Source of the DNA: Rhodobacter viridis
GTDB taxonomy: Bacteria; Pseudomonadota; Alphaproteobacteria; Rhodobacterales; Rhodobacteraceae
Direction of reading: 5' to 3'
Assembly (NCBI RefSeq): GCF_003217355.1
Contig: NZ_QJTK01000014.1
Span: 18,378-82,377, forward strand
Length of the DNA stretch: 64,000 nt
This document shows positions 13,832-22,416 of the stretch, one piece after another. The translations under genes were made by a program, and so were the position numbers. Positions within the stretch are counted from its first letter, which is position 1. Each line of letters begins with the position of its first letter. The notes below the pieces were generated by a model, which ran no database searches, was not told the DNA's origin, and saw only the letters and a program-made list of their open reading frames with translations.

Positions 13832-14836
13832 ATGCCTCTGGTCTCTCTTCGCCAGTCTGACCGCCGCGCCGTCTTTCTGGTGCTCTCCCTTGGCCTCACC
13901 GCCCTGCCCGGCGCGGTCCGGGCGCAGGACATCGTCCTGAAACAACCGATCGCCTGCACCTTGGGCGAGACCTGTTACATCCAGCATTACGTCGATCACG
14001 ACCCCGGCCCGGAGGTGCGCGATTTCGGCTGTGGCACTGCGACCTATCAGGGCCATGACGGCACCGACTTCGCCCTGCCAACCCTCGCCGCGATGCAGGC
14101 GGGCGTCGATGTTCTGGCTGCCGCCCCCGGCCGTGTCCGGGCTGTCCGCGATGGCGAAGCCGATGGCGCCTTTGCCGCCGGGGTCAAGGTCGACGACAAG
14201 GAATGCGGCAATGGCGTGCTGATCGACCATGGCGGCGGCTGGCAGACCCAGTATTGCCACCTGAAGAACGGCTCGGTCGCGGTGAAGCCGGGCATGAAGA
14301 TCGCTGCCGGCACGAAGCTTGGTCAGGTCGGCATGTCCGGCAAGGCCGAATTCCCGCATCTGCATCTGGCCGTGCGCCATGATGGCGCCGATCTTGACCC
14401 GTTCCAACCCGACACCGCGGCCGCCTGCGGCCCCGCTCCGACCCGCACGCTCTGGCAGACCCCGCCCGCCTATGTCGGCGGCGGCCTGTTGCAGGCCGCG
14501 CTGACCGACACTCCGCCGAGCTTCGAGGCGGTCAAAGCAGGTTTACTTGCACAAGACACGCTTCCGGCCAATGCCTCGGCGCTCGTGCTCTGGCTTTACG
14601 GCTATGACAGCCGCAAGGGCGACGTGGTGACGATGACGATCACCGGCCCCGGGGGCTTTACCTTCGCGCATGACGAGGTGCTGGAAAAACCGCAGGCGCT
14701 GTTTTTCCGCTATGCGGGCAAGCGCGCGCCCGCGGGCGGTTTCGCCCCCGGCGGGTATACTGCCACCGTCACTCAAAGCCGCGACGGCACCGAAATCAGC
14801 CGCAAGGAGGTTTTCGTAACCGTCACCGCGCCCTGA
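13832..14836 (+). CDS. Secreted M23-family (LytM) peptidase
   Basis: A 334-residue exported protein. The N-terminus has a signal peptide with hydrophobic core FLVLSLGLTALPGA and a probable cleavage after AVRA (residue 32). The LytM domain shows GHDGTDF (His...Asp zinc ligands) and HLHLAV (HxH motif), so the metal site is intact. The C-terminal 120 residues look like a beta-rich domain. The expected role is peptidoglycan endopeptidase in the periplasm. The ATG at 13832 is chosen at the signal peptide; the frame is open upstream across the 3' end of clpA. Confidence 0.85.
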   Translation: MPLVSLRQSDRRAVFLVLSLGLTALPGAVRAQDIVLKQPIACTLGETCYIQHYVDHDPGPEVRDFGCGTATYQGHDGTDFALPTLAAMQAGVDVLAAAPGRVRAVRDGEADGAFAAGVKVDDKECGNGVLIDHGGGWQTQYCHLKNGSVAVKPGMKIAAGTKLGQVGMSGKAEFPHLHLAVRHDGADLDPFQPDTAAACGPAPTRTLWQTPPAYVGGGLLQAALTDTPPSFEAVKAGLLAQDTLPANASALVLWLYGYDSRKGDVVTMTITGPGGFTFAHDEVLEKPQALFFRYAGKRAPAGGFAPGGYTATVTQSRDGTEISRKEVFVTVTAP

Positions 14837-14860
14837 GCGGCGAAAGCCGCCCGCGGGGCG

Positions 14861-14888
14861 TTGACTCTGCGCCCGCCCCCTGTATAAG
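14861..14888 (+). promoter_or_regulatory. rpsD promoter (sigma70 type)
   Basis: TTGACT (14861-14866) and TATAAG (14883-14888) with a 16-base spacer are close to consensus. This predicts a transcript start near 14895 and a leader of about 130 nt before rpsD. Confidence 0.75.
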
Positions 14889-14896
14889 CCCCCCAT

Positions 14897-14978
14897 CCCG
14901 GCAGCGGCGACGCTTGCCGGGGCTTTCATTGGTGTTGGTGGACCCCGCAAGGGGAAGCCTGTCGCCCGAACCGCAAGG
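14897..14978 (+). promoter_or_regulatory. Candidate structured leader of rpsD
   Basis: The rpsD leader contains a hairpin CCCGGCA / TGCCGGG (14897-14903, 14915-14921) followed by a pyrimidine-rich GGCTTTCATT. A compact CCCC-GCAA-GGGG hairpin (14943-14954) with a GNRA-type loop follows, then a second CC-GCAA-GG element (14971-14978). Ribosomal protein S4 controls its own mRNA in other bacteria. Whether this leader does so is inference. Confidence 0.35.
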
Positions 14979-15023
14979 GGAGGGAAAGGACAACGCCCTT
15001 CACAGTCAAGAAGGAGATCAGCG

Positions 15024-15644
15024 ATGACCAAACGCACCGCTGCCAAGTACAAAATCGACCGCCGCATGGGCGAGAACATCTGGGGCCGCGCCAAGTCGCC
15101 GCTGAACAAGCGTGACTACGGTCCGGGCCAGCACGGCCAGCGCCGCAAGAACAAGCTGTCGGACTTCGGGACCCAGCTGCGCGCCAAGCAAAAACTCAAA
15201 GGCTACTACGGCGATCTGACCGAGAAGCAATTCCGCAAGATCTACGGCGAAGCCGAACGCGTCAAGGGCGACACCGGTGAAAACCTGATCGGTCTGCTCG
15301 AGCGCCGTCTGGACGCGATCGTCTACCGCGCCAAGTTCGTTCCGACGATCTTCGCAGCGCGTCAGTTCGTGAACCACGGCCACGTCACCGTCAACGGCGC
15401 CCGCGTCAACATCGCGTCGTACCGCGTCAAGGAAGGCGACGTGATCGCCGTTCGTGACCGTTCGAAGCAACTGGCGATCGTCCTCGAAGCCGCCCAGTCG
15501 GGCGAGCGCGACGTGCCGGATTACCTCGAAGTCGACCACTCGAAAATGACCGCGACCTTCGTGCGCACCCCGGGCCTGAGCGACGTGCCCTATCCGGTGC
15601 ACATGGAACCGAACCTGGTCGTCGAATTCTACGCGAAGAACTGA
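15024..15644 (+). CDS. rpsD: 30S ribosomal protein S4
   Basis: A 206-residue primary 16S rRNA-binding protein. It starts [21 protein letters not shown], and the S4 RNA-binding domain is recognisable at [40 protein letters not shown] lies 7 bases upstream of the ATG. Monocistronic, with its own promoter and a strong terminator. The length is usual for alphaproteobacterial S4. Confidence 0.98.
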   Translation: MTKRTAAKYKIDRRMGENIWGRAKSPLNKRDYGPGQHGQRRKNKLSDFGTQLRAKQKLKGYYGDLTEKQFRKIYGEAERVKGDTGENLIGLLERRLDAIVYRAKFVPTIFAARQFVNHGHVTVNGARVNIASYRVKEGDVIAVRDRSKQLAIVLEAAQSGERDVPDYLEVDHSKMTATFVRTPGLSDVPYPVHMEPNLVVEFYAKN

Positions 15645-15669
15645 TCCGGTTCTTTGCCTCCCAAACGAA

Positions 15670-15694
15670 AGGCCGCCCTTCGGGGCGGCCTTTT
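15670..15694 (+). terminator. Intrinsic terminator of rpsD
   Basis: Nine-base-pair stem AGGCCGCCC / GGGCGGCCT with a TTCG tetraloop followed by TTTTGCTTT. It lies 25 bases past the rpsD stop and may also stop the convergent gene at 15745. Confidence 0.92.
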
Positions 15695-15744
15695 GCTTTG
15701 CCTGGCGTGTTGCGGAGCGGGCGGTGCCCCCGCCCCTGAGGAGG

Positions 15745-16140
15745 TCAGCCGCCCAGATGGATCTTGCGCAGGAAGGCGCTGCCCGCCGAATAGTCGCCGG
15801 GACGCAGGTAGGTGGCGTAGGAGCCCTCGGCCAGCGCCTCGAGATAGGTTTGCATCGAGCGGGTGGTTTTCAGCTTCGGATGCACGCGATCGCCGGAATT
15901 CAGCGCGATCGTTTCGACCGACCGCAGCACTGCACGCTCGGTCGCGGCACTCCAATCCCCGGTGGGATCGGCAAGGTAGAGATCGACCTCGGCCAATTCC
16001 GACTGGATGGCGACACGGGTATCGATCGGAAGCGCGTGGAACGCGGCGCCAAGATCCCCAGCCAAAGCCGCAGATCCGAGACCCGAGCCGAAGAGGCAGC
16101 AGACACTGGCAAACAGGACAGCACGAGAGGGGTGTTTCAT
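15745..16140 (-). CDS. Exported small protein, peptidoglycan-binding-like
   Basis: A 131-residue protein with a signal peptide (hydrophobic AVLFASVCCLFGSGLGSAA, cleavage near ALA-GD, residue 28). The mature part, with RVAIQSELAEVDLYLADPTGDW followed by SAATERAV, resembles the PG_binding_1 repeat (RxxIQxxLxxxGxYxxxxDGxWxxxT). The ATG at 16140 has GGAAGG six bases upstream; the frame is open 25 codons further, but those lack a ribosome site. It converges with rpsD. Expected location is the periplasm. No specific function can be given. Confidence 0.65.
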   Translation of the reverse strand: MKHPSRAVLFASVCCLFGSGLGSAALAGDLGAAFHALPIDTRVAIQSELAEVDLYLADPTGDWSAATERAVLRSVETIALNSGDRVHPKLKTTRSMQTYLEALAEGSYATYLRPGDYSAGSAFLRKIHLGG

Positions 16141-16369
16141 CAGGACCTTCCAACTTTTACCAACCGTCATCCCATCGGGCCGAAATGTGGCACCAAACGG
16201 CGGCTGCGACGGCAATATGGGGCGGATGTTCTAAAAATTTCCTAAAATTTGATCTGCAGGTTGCGGTCTGACGGCATCACTGCCGCAGTCACGCCGATTT
16301 CGGGCCGAAACAGCGCTTCCCATGCGGCTTTCCCCCGGCTATTGAGGCATCCAGGACAAGGACCTCAGC

Positions 16370-17461
16370 ATGACAGACCCGATCCGCCCCCAGCCCGGCA
16401 TCCTCGACATCGCCCTTTACGAAGGTGGCGCCTCGCATGTGGCCGGCGTCAGCGATGCGATCAAGCTCAGCTCGAACGAGAACCCGCATGGCGCCTCGGA
16501 CCGCGCCAAGGAGGCGTTCTCGCGCACGGTGCACAAGCTGCACCGCTATCCCTCGACCGATCACGCCGCCCTGCGTCAGGCGATCGGCGATGTGCACGGG
16601 CTTGATCCGTCGCGCATCATCTGCGGCGTCGGTTCGGATGAAATCATCCGCATGATCGTCAACGCCTATGCCGGGCCGAAGGACGAGGTGGTGCACAGCG
16701 AACACGGGTTCCTGATGTATCGCATCGCCGCGCTGGGTGCGGGGGCGACGCCGGTCTCGGTGCCCGAGCGCGAACGCACGCTGGATGTGGATGCGATCCT
16801 GAAGGCGTGCGGCAAGAAGACGAAGCTCGTCTTCATCGCCAACCCGAACAACCCGACCGGCACGATGGTCGGGCTGGCGGAACTTGAACGGCTTGCGATG
16901 GGGATTCCGAAACAGGCGATGCTGATCATCGACAGCGCCTATGCGGAATATGTCGAGGGCTATGACGGCGGTGCCGAACTGGCCTCGCGGCTGCCCAACG
17001 TGATGATGACGCGCACCTTTTCCAAGATCTACGGTCTGGGCGGGCTGCGCATCGGCTGGGGTTACGGCCCGAAGGACATCATCGATGTGCTGAACCGCAT
17101 CCGCGATCCGTTCAACCTGTCGACTTCGCAGCTGGAAACGGCCGAGGCGGCGGTGCGCGATCAGGATTGGGTTTCCCAGTCGCGGTCGGAAAACGCCCGG
17201 CTGCGGCATTGGCTGTCGGGAGCTCTGGCCGAGCGCGGCGTGCCGAATGACACGTCGATGGCGAATTTCGTGCTGGCGCGGTTCGGCTCGGAAGCCGAGG
17301 CCGAGGCCTGCGACGACTTCCTGAAAAAGGACGGGCTGATCGTGCGACGCGTGGCCAGCTATGGCCTGCCGCATTGCCTGCGCATCACCGTGGGTGACGA
17401 GCCCTCATGCCGGCGCGTGGCGCATATGATCGGCCTGTTCAAGGCGGGCGCCTCGGCATGA
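16370..17461 (+). CDS. hisC: Histidinol-phosphate aminotransferase
   Basis: A 363-residue class II PLP aminotransferase. It has the NENP substrate motif (SSNENPHG near residue 35), [11 protein letters not shown] near 156 and the PLP lysine in [18 protein letters not shown] (Lys219). It converts imidazole acetol-phosphate and glutamate to histidinol-phosphate. In Rhodobacteria HisC-like enzymes can also aminate phenylpyruvate and 4-hydroxyphenylpyruvate. Its TGA overlaps the next gene's ATG (ATGA), and that gene encodes prephenate/arogenate dehydrogenase. So a role in tyrosine and phenylalanine synthesis is plausible beside histidine. Confidence 0.92.
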   Translation: MTDPIRPQPGILDIALYEGGASHVAGVSDAIKLSSNENPHGASDRAKEAFSRTVHKLHRYPSTDHAALRQAIGDVHGLDPSRIICGVGSDEIIRMIVNAYAGPKDEVVHSEHGFLMYRIAALGAGATPVSVPERERTLDVDAILKACGKKTKLVFIANPNNPTGTMVGLAELERLAMGIPKQAMLIIDSAYAEYVEGYDGGAELASRLPNVMMTRTFSKIYGLGGLRIGWGYGPKDIIDVLNRIRDPFNLSTSQLETAEAAVRDQDWVSQSRSENARLRHWLSGALAERGVPNDTSMANFVLARFGSEAEAEACDDFLKKDGLIVRRVASYGLPHCLRITVGDEPSCRRVAHMIGLFKAGASA

Positions 17462-18387
17462 CACACTACAAGCGCGTCGCCCTGATCGGGCTGGGGCTGA
17501 TTGCCTCCTCGATGGCGCATGCGATGCGCGAAAAGGGTCTGGCGGGCGAGATCATCGGCCATGCGAAATCGGCCGAGACCCGGGCGACGGCGCTGGAAAT
17601 CGGCATCTGCGACCGGGTTTTCGACACCGCTGCCGAAGCGGTCGAGGGCGCCGATCTGGTGGTGCTTTGCGTGCCGGTCGGCGCGATGGCGGCAATTGCC
17701 GCCGAGATCGCGCCGCATCTGGCGCCGGGGGCCACCGTGACCGATGTCGGCTCGGTCAAGCAGGCAGTGGTCGAAGCCGTGGCGCCGCACATGCCCGAGC
17801 ATGCGCAGTTCATTCCCGGCCACCCGCTGGCGGGCACCGAACATTCCGGGCCGCGCTCGGGCTTTGCGACGCTTTTTGTCAACCGCTGGTGGCTGCTGAC
17901 GCCGCTCGAGGGCAACGACCCGGCCGCCGTGGCCCGGCTGAAAGCCTTCCTGACCGCGCTTGGCGCCAATGTCGACGAGATGGAGGTGGCCCGGCACGAT
18001 CTGGTGCTGGCCGTCGTCTCGCATACGCCGCACCTGATCGCCTATACGATGGTGGGTGTGGCCGACCACCTGCGCCGGGTGACGCAGGAAGAGGTGATCA
18101 AATATTCCGCCTCGGGCTTTCGCGATTTCACCCGGATCGCGGCCTCGGACCCGACGATGTGGCGCGACGTGTTCCTGACCAACAAGGAAGCGACGCTCGA
18201 TATTCTGGGCCGCTTCACCGAGGAACTGTTCATGCTGCAACGCGCCATCCGCATGGGTGACGGGCAGATGCTGTTTGACTATTTCACCGAGACCCGCGCG
18301 ATCCGCCGCGGCATCATCGAGGCCGGTCAGGACACCGCCGCCCCCGACTTCGGCCGCGTGCCGCCCCCCAAGGCGGAGACACGCTGA
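17458..18387 (+). CDS. tyrC: Prephenate/arogenate dehydrogenase
   Basis: A 309-residue NAD(P)-dependent dehydrogenase of tyrosine synthesis. The N-terminal Rossmann motif is [29 protein letters not shown], the VGSVKQ strand and [15 protein letters not shown] (catalytic His region) are family-typical. The C-terminal helical dimerisation domain ends in [23 protein letters not shown]. The ATG at 17458 overlaps the hisC stop by four bases, and the gene ends in a one-base overlap with the extensin-like gene. Whether prephenate or arogenate is preferred cannot be told from sequence. Confidence 0.92.
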   Translation: MTHYKRVALIGLGLIASSMAHAMREKGLAGEIIGHAKSAETRATALEIGICDRVFDTAAEAVEGADLVVLCVPVGAMAAIAAEIAPHLAPGATVTDVGSVKQAVVEAVAPHMPEHAQFIPGHPLAGTEHSGPRSGFATLFVNRWWLLTPLEGNDPAAVARLKAFLTALGANVDEMEVARHDLVLAVVSHTPHLIAYTMVGVADHLRRVTQEEVIKYSASGFRDFTRIAASDPTMWRDVFLTNKEATLDILGRFTEELFMLQRAIRMGDGQMLFDYFTETRAIRRGIIEAGQDTAAPDFGRVPPPKAETR

Positions 18388-19577
18388 TGCGCGCGACACG
18401 GAGCCTTGCGCTGGCGCTGATCTTGGCGCTGGCGTCTGGACCCGTTCCCGCCGAAAGCCTGAAAAGCTCTCCGCTGCCCCTGCCCCGCCCAAAATCGGCC
18501 GCGACGACGACACCGCAGCCCGAAGCGCCAAAGGCGACACCGGGCGGGGTCGCTTTGCCCACAAGCTCCGGGCAATCGCCGATCGGCACGCCCGAGGCGC
18601 GCGCGGCCGAAACGGCCCCCACCTCCGATCCGGCTCTGGCAGGCTTTCGCCCGCATCCGCGCCCCGCATCGATCGCGGCCAGCGCGCCGACAGACAGCCT
18701 GCCGCCCCCCGCCGATCCGCGTCTGGCCAAGGCGCATCCGAAACCCCGCCCCGAGGGGCTGGTGACGCTGCCGCCCACGGAGGCCGCCCCCGGTCCCGCC
18801 CCCAAGGCGGACCCGCGGCTGGCGGGCTACCGTCCGAAACCGCGCCCCGAGGCGCTTGAAATTCAACGCCCCGCCGAAAGCGAGGAAGCCGCCGCGCAAC
18901 CGATCGTTCCGATCGTGCCCGAGGAACCGGTCGAGCCCGTGGCGCAGAAACCGCCGCCGGGCGGGGTGCTGTCGCGGCTGTTCGGATCGCGCAAGCGCAA
19001 CGTGCCCAAACCCGAGGTTCAGGCCACGGCCCCCGCCCCCGAGCAGAGCCTGCGCGGCTCGGTCTGCGGCGTGCCCGGCCTGATCGGGCAGGAAGTGCCG
19101 CCGATCGGCAATGGCGGACGCGGCTCGGGCTGCGGCATCGCCGAACCGGTGCGGATCACCTCGGTCTCGGGCATCAAGCTGACACAGCCGATGACCGTCG
19201 ATTGCCAGACCGCCACCAGCTTCAAGCGCTGGGTCGATCGCGGCATCGTTCCGGCGGTGGGCGGCAAGGGCGGCGGCATCGCGAAACTCGATGTCGGGCC
19301 GGGCTATGTCTGCCGTCCGCGCAATGGCGTGCGCGGGGCGAAACTGTCAGAGCACGGCCATGGCAAGGCGATCGACCTGATGGGGCTGGTGCTGCGCAAC
19401 GGCCAGAGCCTTGACGTGCTCAAGGGCTGGAGAAGCCAGCCGCGGCTGTTCAAGTCGATTCACGCCTCGGCCTGTGGGCTTTTCGGCACGGTGCTGGGGC
19501 CCAGGGCCGACCGCTACCACCAGAACCACATCCATGTGGACACGATCCACTACCGCTCGGGCACCTACTGCCGTTAA
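18387..19577 (+). CDS. Exported extensin-like C-terminal domain protein
   Basis: A 396-residue exported protein. A signal peptide (LALALILALASGPVPAES) leads into a 200-residue Pro/Ala-rich linker. The linker holds three imperfect repeats of the form DPxLAxxxPxPRP (near residues 72, 111 and 147). The C-terminal 170 residues match the extensin-like domain: cysteines in CGVPGL, CGIAEPVRI and DCQTA, then LSEHGHGKAIDLMG, and HQNHIHVDT near the end. The HGxAxD and HxH motifs recall LAS metallopeptidases. It may act on cell wall, but this is unproven. It shares stop-codon bases with the convergent DUF2125 gene. Confidence 0.82.
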   Translation: MRATRSLALALILALASGPVPAESLKSSPLPLPRPKSAATTTPQPEAPKATPGGVALPTSSGQSPIGTPEARAAETAPTSDPALAGFRPHPRPASIAASAPTDSLPPPADPRLAKAHPKPRPEGLVTLPPTEAAPGPAPKADPRLAGYRPKPRPEALEIQRPAESEEAAAQPIVPIVPEEPVEPVAQKPPPGGVLSRLFGSRKRNVPKPEVQATAPAPEQSLRGSVCGVPGLIGQEVPPIGNGGRGSGCGIAEPVRITSVSGIKLTQPMTVDCQTATSFKRWVDRGIVPAVGGKGGGIAKLDVGPGYVCRPRNGVRGAKLSEHGHGKAIDLMGLVLRNGQSLDVLKGWRSQPRLFKSIHASACGLFGTVLGPRADRYHQNHIHVDTIHYRSGTYCR

Positions 19578-20557
19578 CGCAGTCGCGGCGCGGGGCCAAG
19601 CGGCAGCGCGGCAAGGCTCATCCGGCCGTTGGCAAAGCTGAGCGGCAGTTGCACCGACCCGTCGGGGCTTTGCTTCGACAGATAGTCGCCCATCGCCGCC
19701 AGCATCGCCTTGCGCTCGGGCGGAACCAGCCCCGCGGCCAGACCGAGATCGAGCCAGACCGGAAAATCGCTGAGCGCGATCGTCAGCGTGCCCTCGGGCG
19801 TGCCCTCGGCGTCAACCGTCAGATGGCCGGAAACGCTGATCCGATGCCCGCCCCAGACCAGCTCGGCCCGGCGCAGATCAAGCGCGCTCACGGCCACCGG
19901 CGCGGGGGACAGCAGCACCAGAGGCTGCGCAAGTCCCACCCCCGCGTCGAGCGAAACTTGCTCCAACAGATCCGGCAGAGGCCGCTCCAGCCCGGCCTGA
20001 CGGCTGAGGCTCGCGGCCAGACCGGGCGGCAGCGCAGCCCCGACGATCGCGCCCGCGAGCGTGTAAGTCTGCGGGTCCTCCGTCGGTCGCAGCGCCAGAT
20101 CGACACTTTCGGCGGCGAGCGAGGGGGCCTTGGCCGCCTCCAGCTGCAGCGCCGGGGCCTGCATCCGCAGCGTCACCCCGGCCAGCGGCAGATCGGGCGC
20201 CGGGGCGGCCGCAACCGTCAGCGCCGCCGCCGTGCCCGTCAGGGCGAAGGGCAGGCCCTGCACCTCGACCCGTTGCGGCAAGGGCAGATCGAGCGTCCAG
20301 GCCAGCGGGTTCCAGACCGGCGCGGTGATCGTCGCCCGCTCGAGCGCCACGACCCGCATACCCGCATTCGCCCCCCAGGGCGCGTCCAGTTGCACGCCGA
20401 TCCGGGCCGGAAAGCCGGTCGCCGTCACTTGCGCCGCCCCCGCGGCATCGGACCCGTCCAGCGCCCCGCGCAGCCAAAGCGCCATCCCCTGCCCCGCGCC
20501 CCAGTCGACCAGCCCCAGCCCACCTGCCAGAACCACAGCCCAAACCCGCCCCCGCAT
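19574..20557 (-). CDS. DUF2125 domain exported protein
   Basis: A 327-residue protein starting with an uncleaved or cleaved signal segment (VWAVVLAGGLGLVDWG), followed by alternating beta strands typical of DUF2125, a family common in Rhodobacterales with no known function. Features include TATGFPARIGVQLDAP and the closing MSLAALPLGPAPRL. The ATG at 20557 is chosen at the hydrophobic start; an open frame continues upstream over the divergent ChaC gene, which is shadow. Its stop codon shares bases (TTAA) with the convergent extensin-like gene. Confidence 0.75.
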   Translation of the reverse strand: MRGRVWAVVLAGGLGLVDWGAGQGMALWLRGALDGSDAAGAAQVTATGFPARIGVQLDAPWGANAGMRVVALERATITAPVWNPLAWTLDLPLPQRVEVQGLPFALTGTAAALTVAAAPAPDLPLAGVTLRMQAPALQLEAAKAPSLAAESVDLALRPTEDPQTYTLAGAIVGAALPPGLAASLSRQAGLERPLPDLLEQVSLDAGVGLAQPLVLLSPAPVAVSALDLRRAELVWGGHRISVSGHLTVDAEGTPEGTLTIALSDFPVWLDLGLAAGLVPPERKAMLAAMGDYLSKQSPDGSVQLPLSFANGRMSLAALPLGPAPRLR

Positions 20558-20617
20558 CGCAGCCCCTTCCCAAACCCCGACCTTCCTTTTATCCCCCGTC
20601 CGAAAGGAGGGCCAGCC

Positions 20618-21151
20618 ATGCCCGAGGCGCTTTGGATTTTCGGCTACGGATCGCTGATCTGGGACCCGGGTTTCGCCCCGGCCGAGACGGCTGCGGCGCG
20701 GCTCGACGGCTGGCACCGCAGCTTCTGCATGCATTCGATCCATTTCCGCGGCACGCCCGAGGCGCCGGGTCTGGTGCTGGCGCTCGACGCGGCCGAGGGC
20801 GCGCAGTGCAAGGGCCTTGCCCTGCGCGTGGCCGAGGCCGAGGCGGACCGCGTTCTGGCCGAGATCCGCGCCCGCGAACTGGTGTCCGACGCCTATCTGG
20901 AACGCAGGCTGCCGGTGACGCTTGCCGACGGGCGGCAGGTCACCGCGATCACCTACGTCATCGACCGCGCCGGACCGCAATATTGCGCCCTCGATTTCGA
21001 GACTCAGGCGCGGACCATCGCCCATGCCGTGGGCGCGCGCGGGCCGAACCGCGATTACCTGTTCAACACCGCCGCGCATCTGACCGATCTGGGACTGGCC
21101 GATCCCGATCTGGAAGCGCTGGCTGCACGGGTGCGTGCGCTTCTGGCTTGA
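20618..21151 (+). CDS. chaC: Gamma-glutamylcyclotransferase, ChaC family
   Basis: A 177-residue ChaC-type enzyme that cleaves the gamma-glutamyl bond of glutathione to give 5-oxoproline and Cys-Gly. The substrate loop WIFGYGSLIW is at residues 6-15, and the expected acidic residue lies in the AEIRARELVSDAYLER region. An ideal AAAGGAGG sits 7 bases upstream of the ATG at 20618. It is divergent from the DUF2125 gene with 60 bases between. Cytoplasmic. Confidence 0.88.
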   Translation: MPEALWIFGYGSLIWDPGFAPAETAAARLDGWHRSFCMHSIHFRGTPEAPGLVLALDAAEGAQCKGLALRVAEAEADRVLAEIRARELVSDAYLERRLPVTLADGRQVTAITYVIDRAGPQYCALDFETQARTIAHAVGARGPNRDYLFNTAAHLTDLGLADPDLEALAARVRALLA

Positions 21152-21209
21152 GGCTTGGCAGGGGGGCCAACGCGGCATATCCTCGCAGCAACGAGCAGAG
21201 AGGCAGAAC

Positions 21210-22415
21210 ATGCGCGCACCGGTCCGGGTCCAAGCCCCGCAGTTTTCGCAACCCGTCCGACAGATCGTCTCGATGCTGGTCGTGCTGGCGCTTGTCGGCG
21301 CGGGAGGGTTTCTGGCCTATGCCCGCATCTACCCGATCTTCCAGACCAATCCGCTGCTGAATGGGCTCATTGGCGGGGTCTTCGTGCTCGGCGTTCTGGG
21401 CTGTTTCTGGCAGGTGGTGCAGCTGGTGAAAGCGGTCAGCTGGATCGAAAGCTTCGCCGCCGACCGCCCCGGCCGGCCGATGTATCGCCCGCCGCAGATG
21501 CTGGTGCCCTTGGCGGCCCTTCTGGGCCGCGGTGGCGCGAGCCGCACCATCGCCACGACCGCCGCCCGCTCGATCCTTGAATCGGTGGCCGCGCGGATCG
21601 ACGAGGCCCGCGACATCACCCGCTATCTCTCGAACCTGCTGATCTTCCTTGGCCTGCTTGGCACCTTCTACGGCCTTGCCACCACCGTCCCGGGCGTCGT
21701 CGACACGATCCGCGCCCTTGCCCCGCAAGAGGGCGAAGCGGCCACCGCCGTCTTTTCGCGGCTGATGTCGGGGCTTGAGGGCCAGCTGGGCGGCATGGGC
21801 ACGGCCTTTTCCTCGTCGCTGCTCGGTCTTGCCGGATCGCTGGTCGTCGGACTTCTCGAACTTTTCGCCACGCATGGGCAGAACCGCTTCTATGGCGAGC
21901 TGGAGGACTGGATTTCCTCGATCACCCGGCTTTCCTTTGCCGCGGCCGAGGTCGAAGGTGCGGGCGAGGCTTCGGCCGTGGCCGGGGTGCTTGACCACAT
22001 GGCCGAGCAGATGGATGCGTTGCAGACGCTCTTCATCCGGGCCGAACAGGCCCGCGGGCAGACCGAGACGCGGCTCGCGCAGCTGACACAAGGGTTTGGC
22101 GATCTGTCGCTCAAACTCGGCGCCGAACTCGACGCACGGGCGGCGCAGGCGCTGGCGCTCTCGCGCATGGCCGAGGGACAGGAACGGCTGATCGCGGCGC
22201 TCGACCGGATGGCCGCACAGGCCGCGGCAGAACGCGACGCCGATCTGGATGTCGATGCCGAAATGCGGATGCGGCTGCGCTCGATCGACATGCAGATGTC
22301 GCGGATGCTGGAAGAAATGTCCGCCGGACGGCAGGAAAGCATGGCCGATCTGCGCAACGATTTCGCGGCGCTGACGCGCGCGATCATGGCCCGCGCCCGC
22401 GGCGGGGAGGGCTGA
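21210..22415 (+). CDS. MotA/TolQ/ExbB-like proton-channel protein with long tail
   Basis: A 401-residue membrane protein. Four hydrophobic segments are visible at about 19-38, 50-72, 139-162 and 195-220. The third and fourth (LLIFLGLLGTFYGLATTVPGVV; MGTAFSSSLLGLAGSLVVGLL) carry the TolQ/MotA channel signature, including the conserved GTFYGL and GMGTAF motifs. The last 180 residues form a helical, charged cytoplasmic tail. One base separates it from the OmpA-domain partner, so the two resemble a MotAB/TolQR-type ion-driven motor unit. The driven target is unknown. It is not beside flagellar or tol genes, and the tail is longer than in TolQ. Confidence 0.8.
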   Translation: MRAPVRVQAPQFSQPVRQIVSMLVVLALVGAGGFLAYARIYPIFQTNPLLNGLIGGVFVLGVLGCFWQVVQLVKAVSWIESFAADRPGRPMYRPPQMLVPLAALLGRGGASRTIATTAARSILESVAARIDEARDITRYLSNLLIFLGLLGTFYGLATTVPGVVDTIRALAPQEGEAATAVFSRLMSGLEGQLGGMGTAFSSSLLGLAGSLVVGLLELFATHGQNRFYGELEDWISSITRLSFAAAEVEGAGEASAVAGVLDHMAEQMDALQTLFIRAEQARGQTETRLAQLTQGFGDLSLKLGAELDARAAQALALSRMAEGQERLIAALDRMAAQAAAERDADLDVDAEMRMRLRSIDMQMSRMLEEMSAGRQESMADLRNDFAALTRAIMARARGGEG

Positions 22416-22416
22416 G

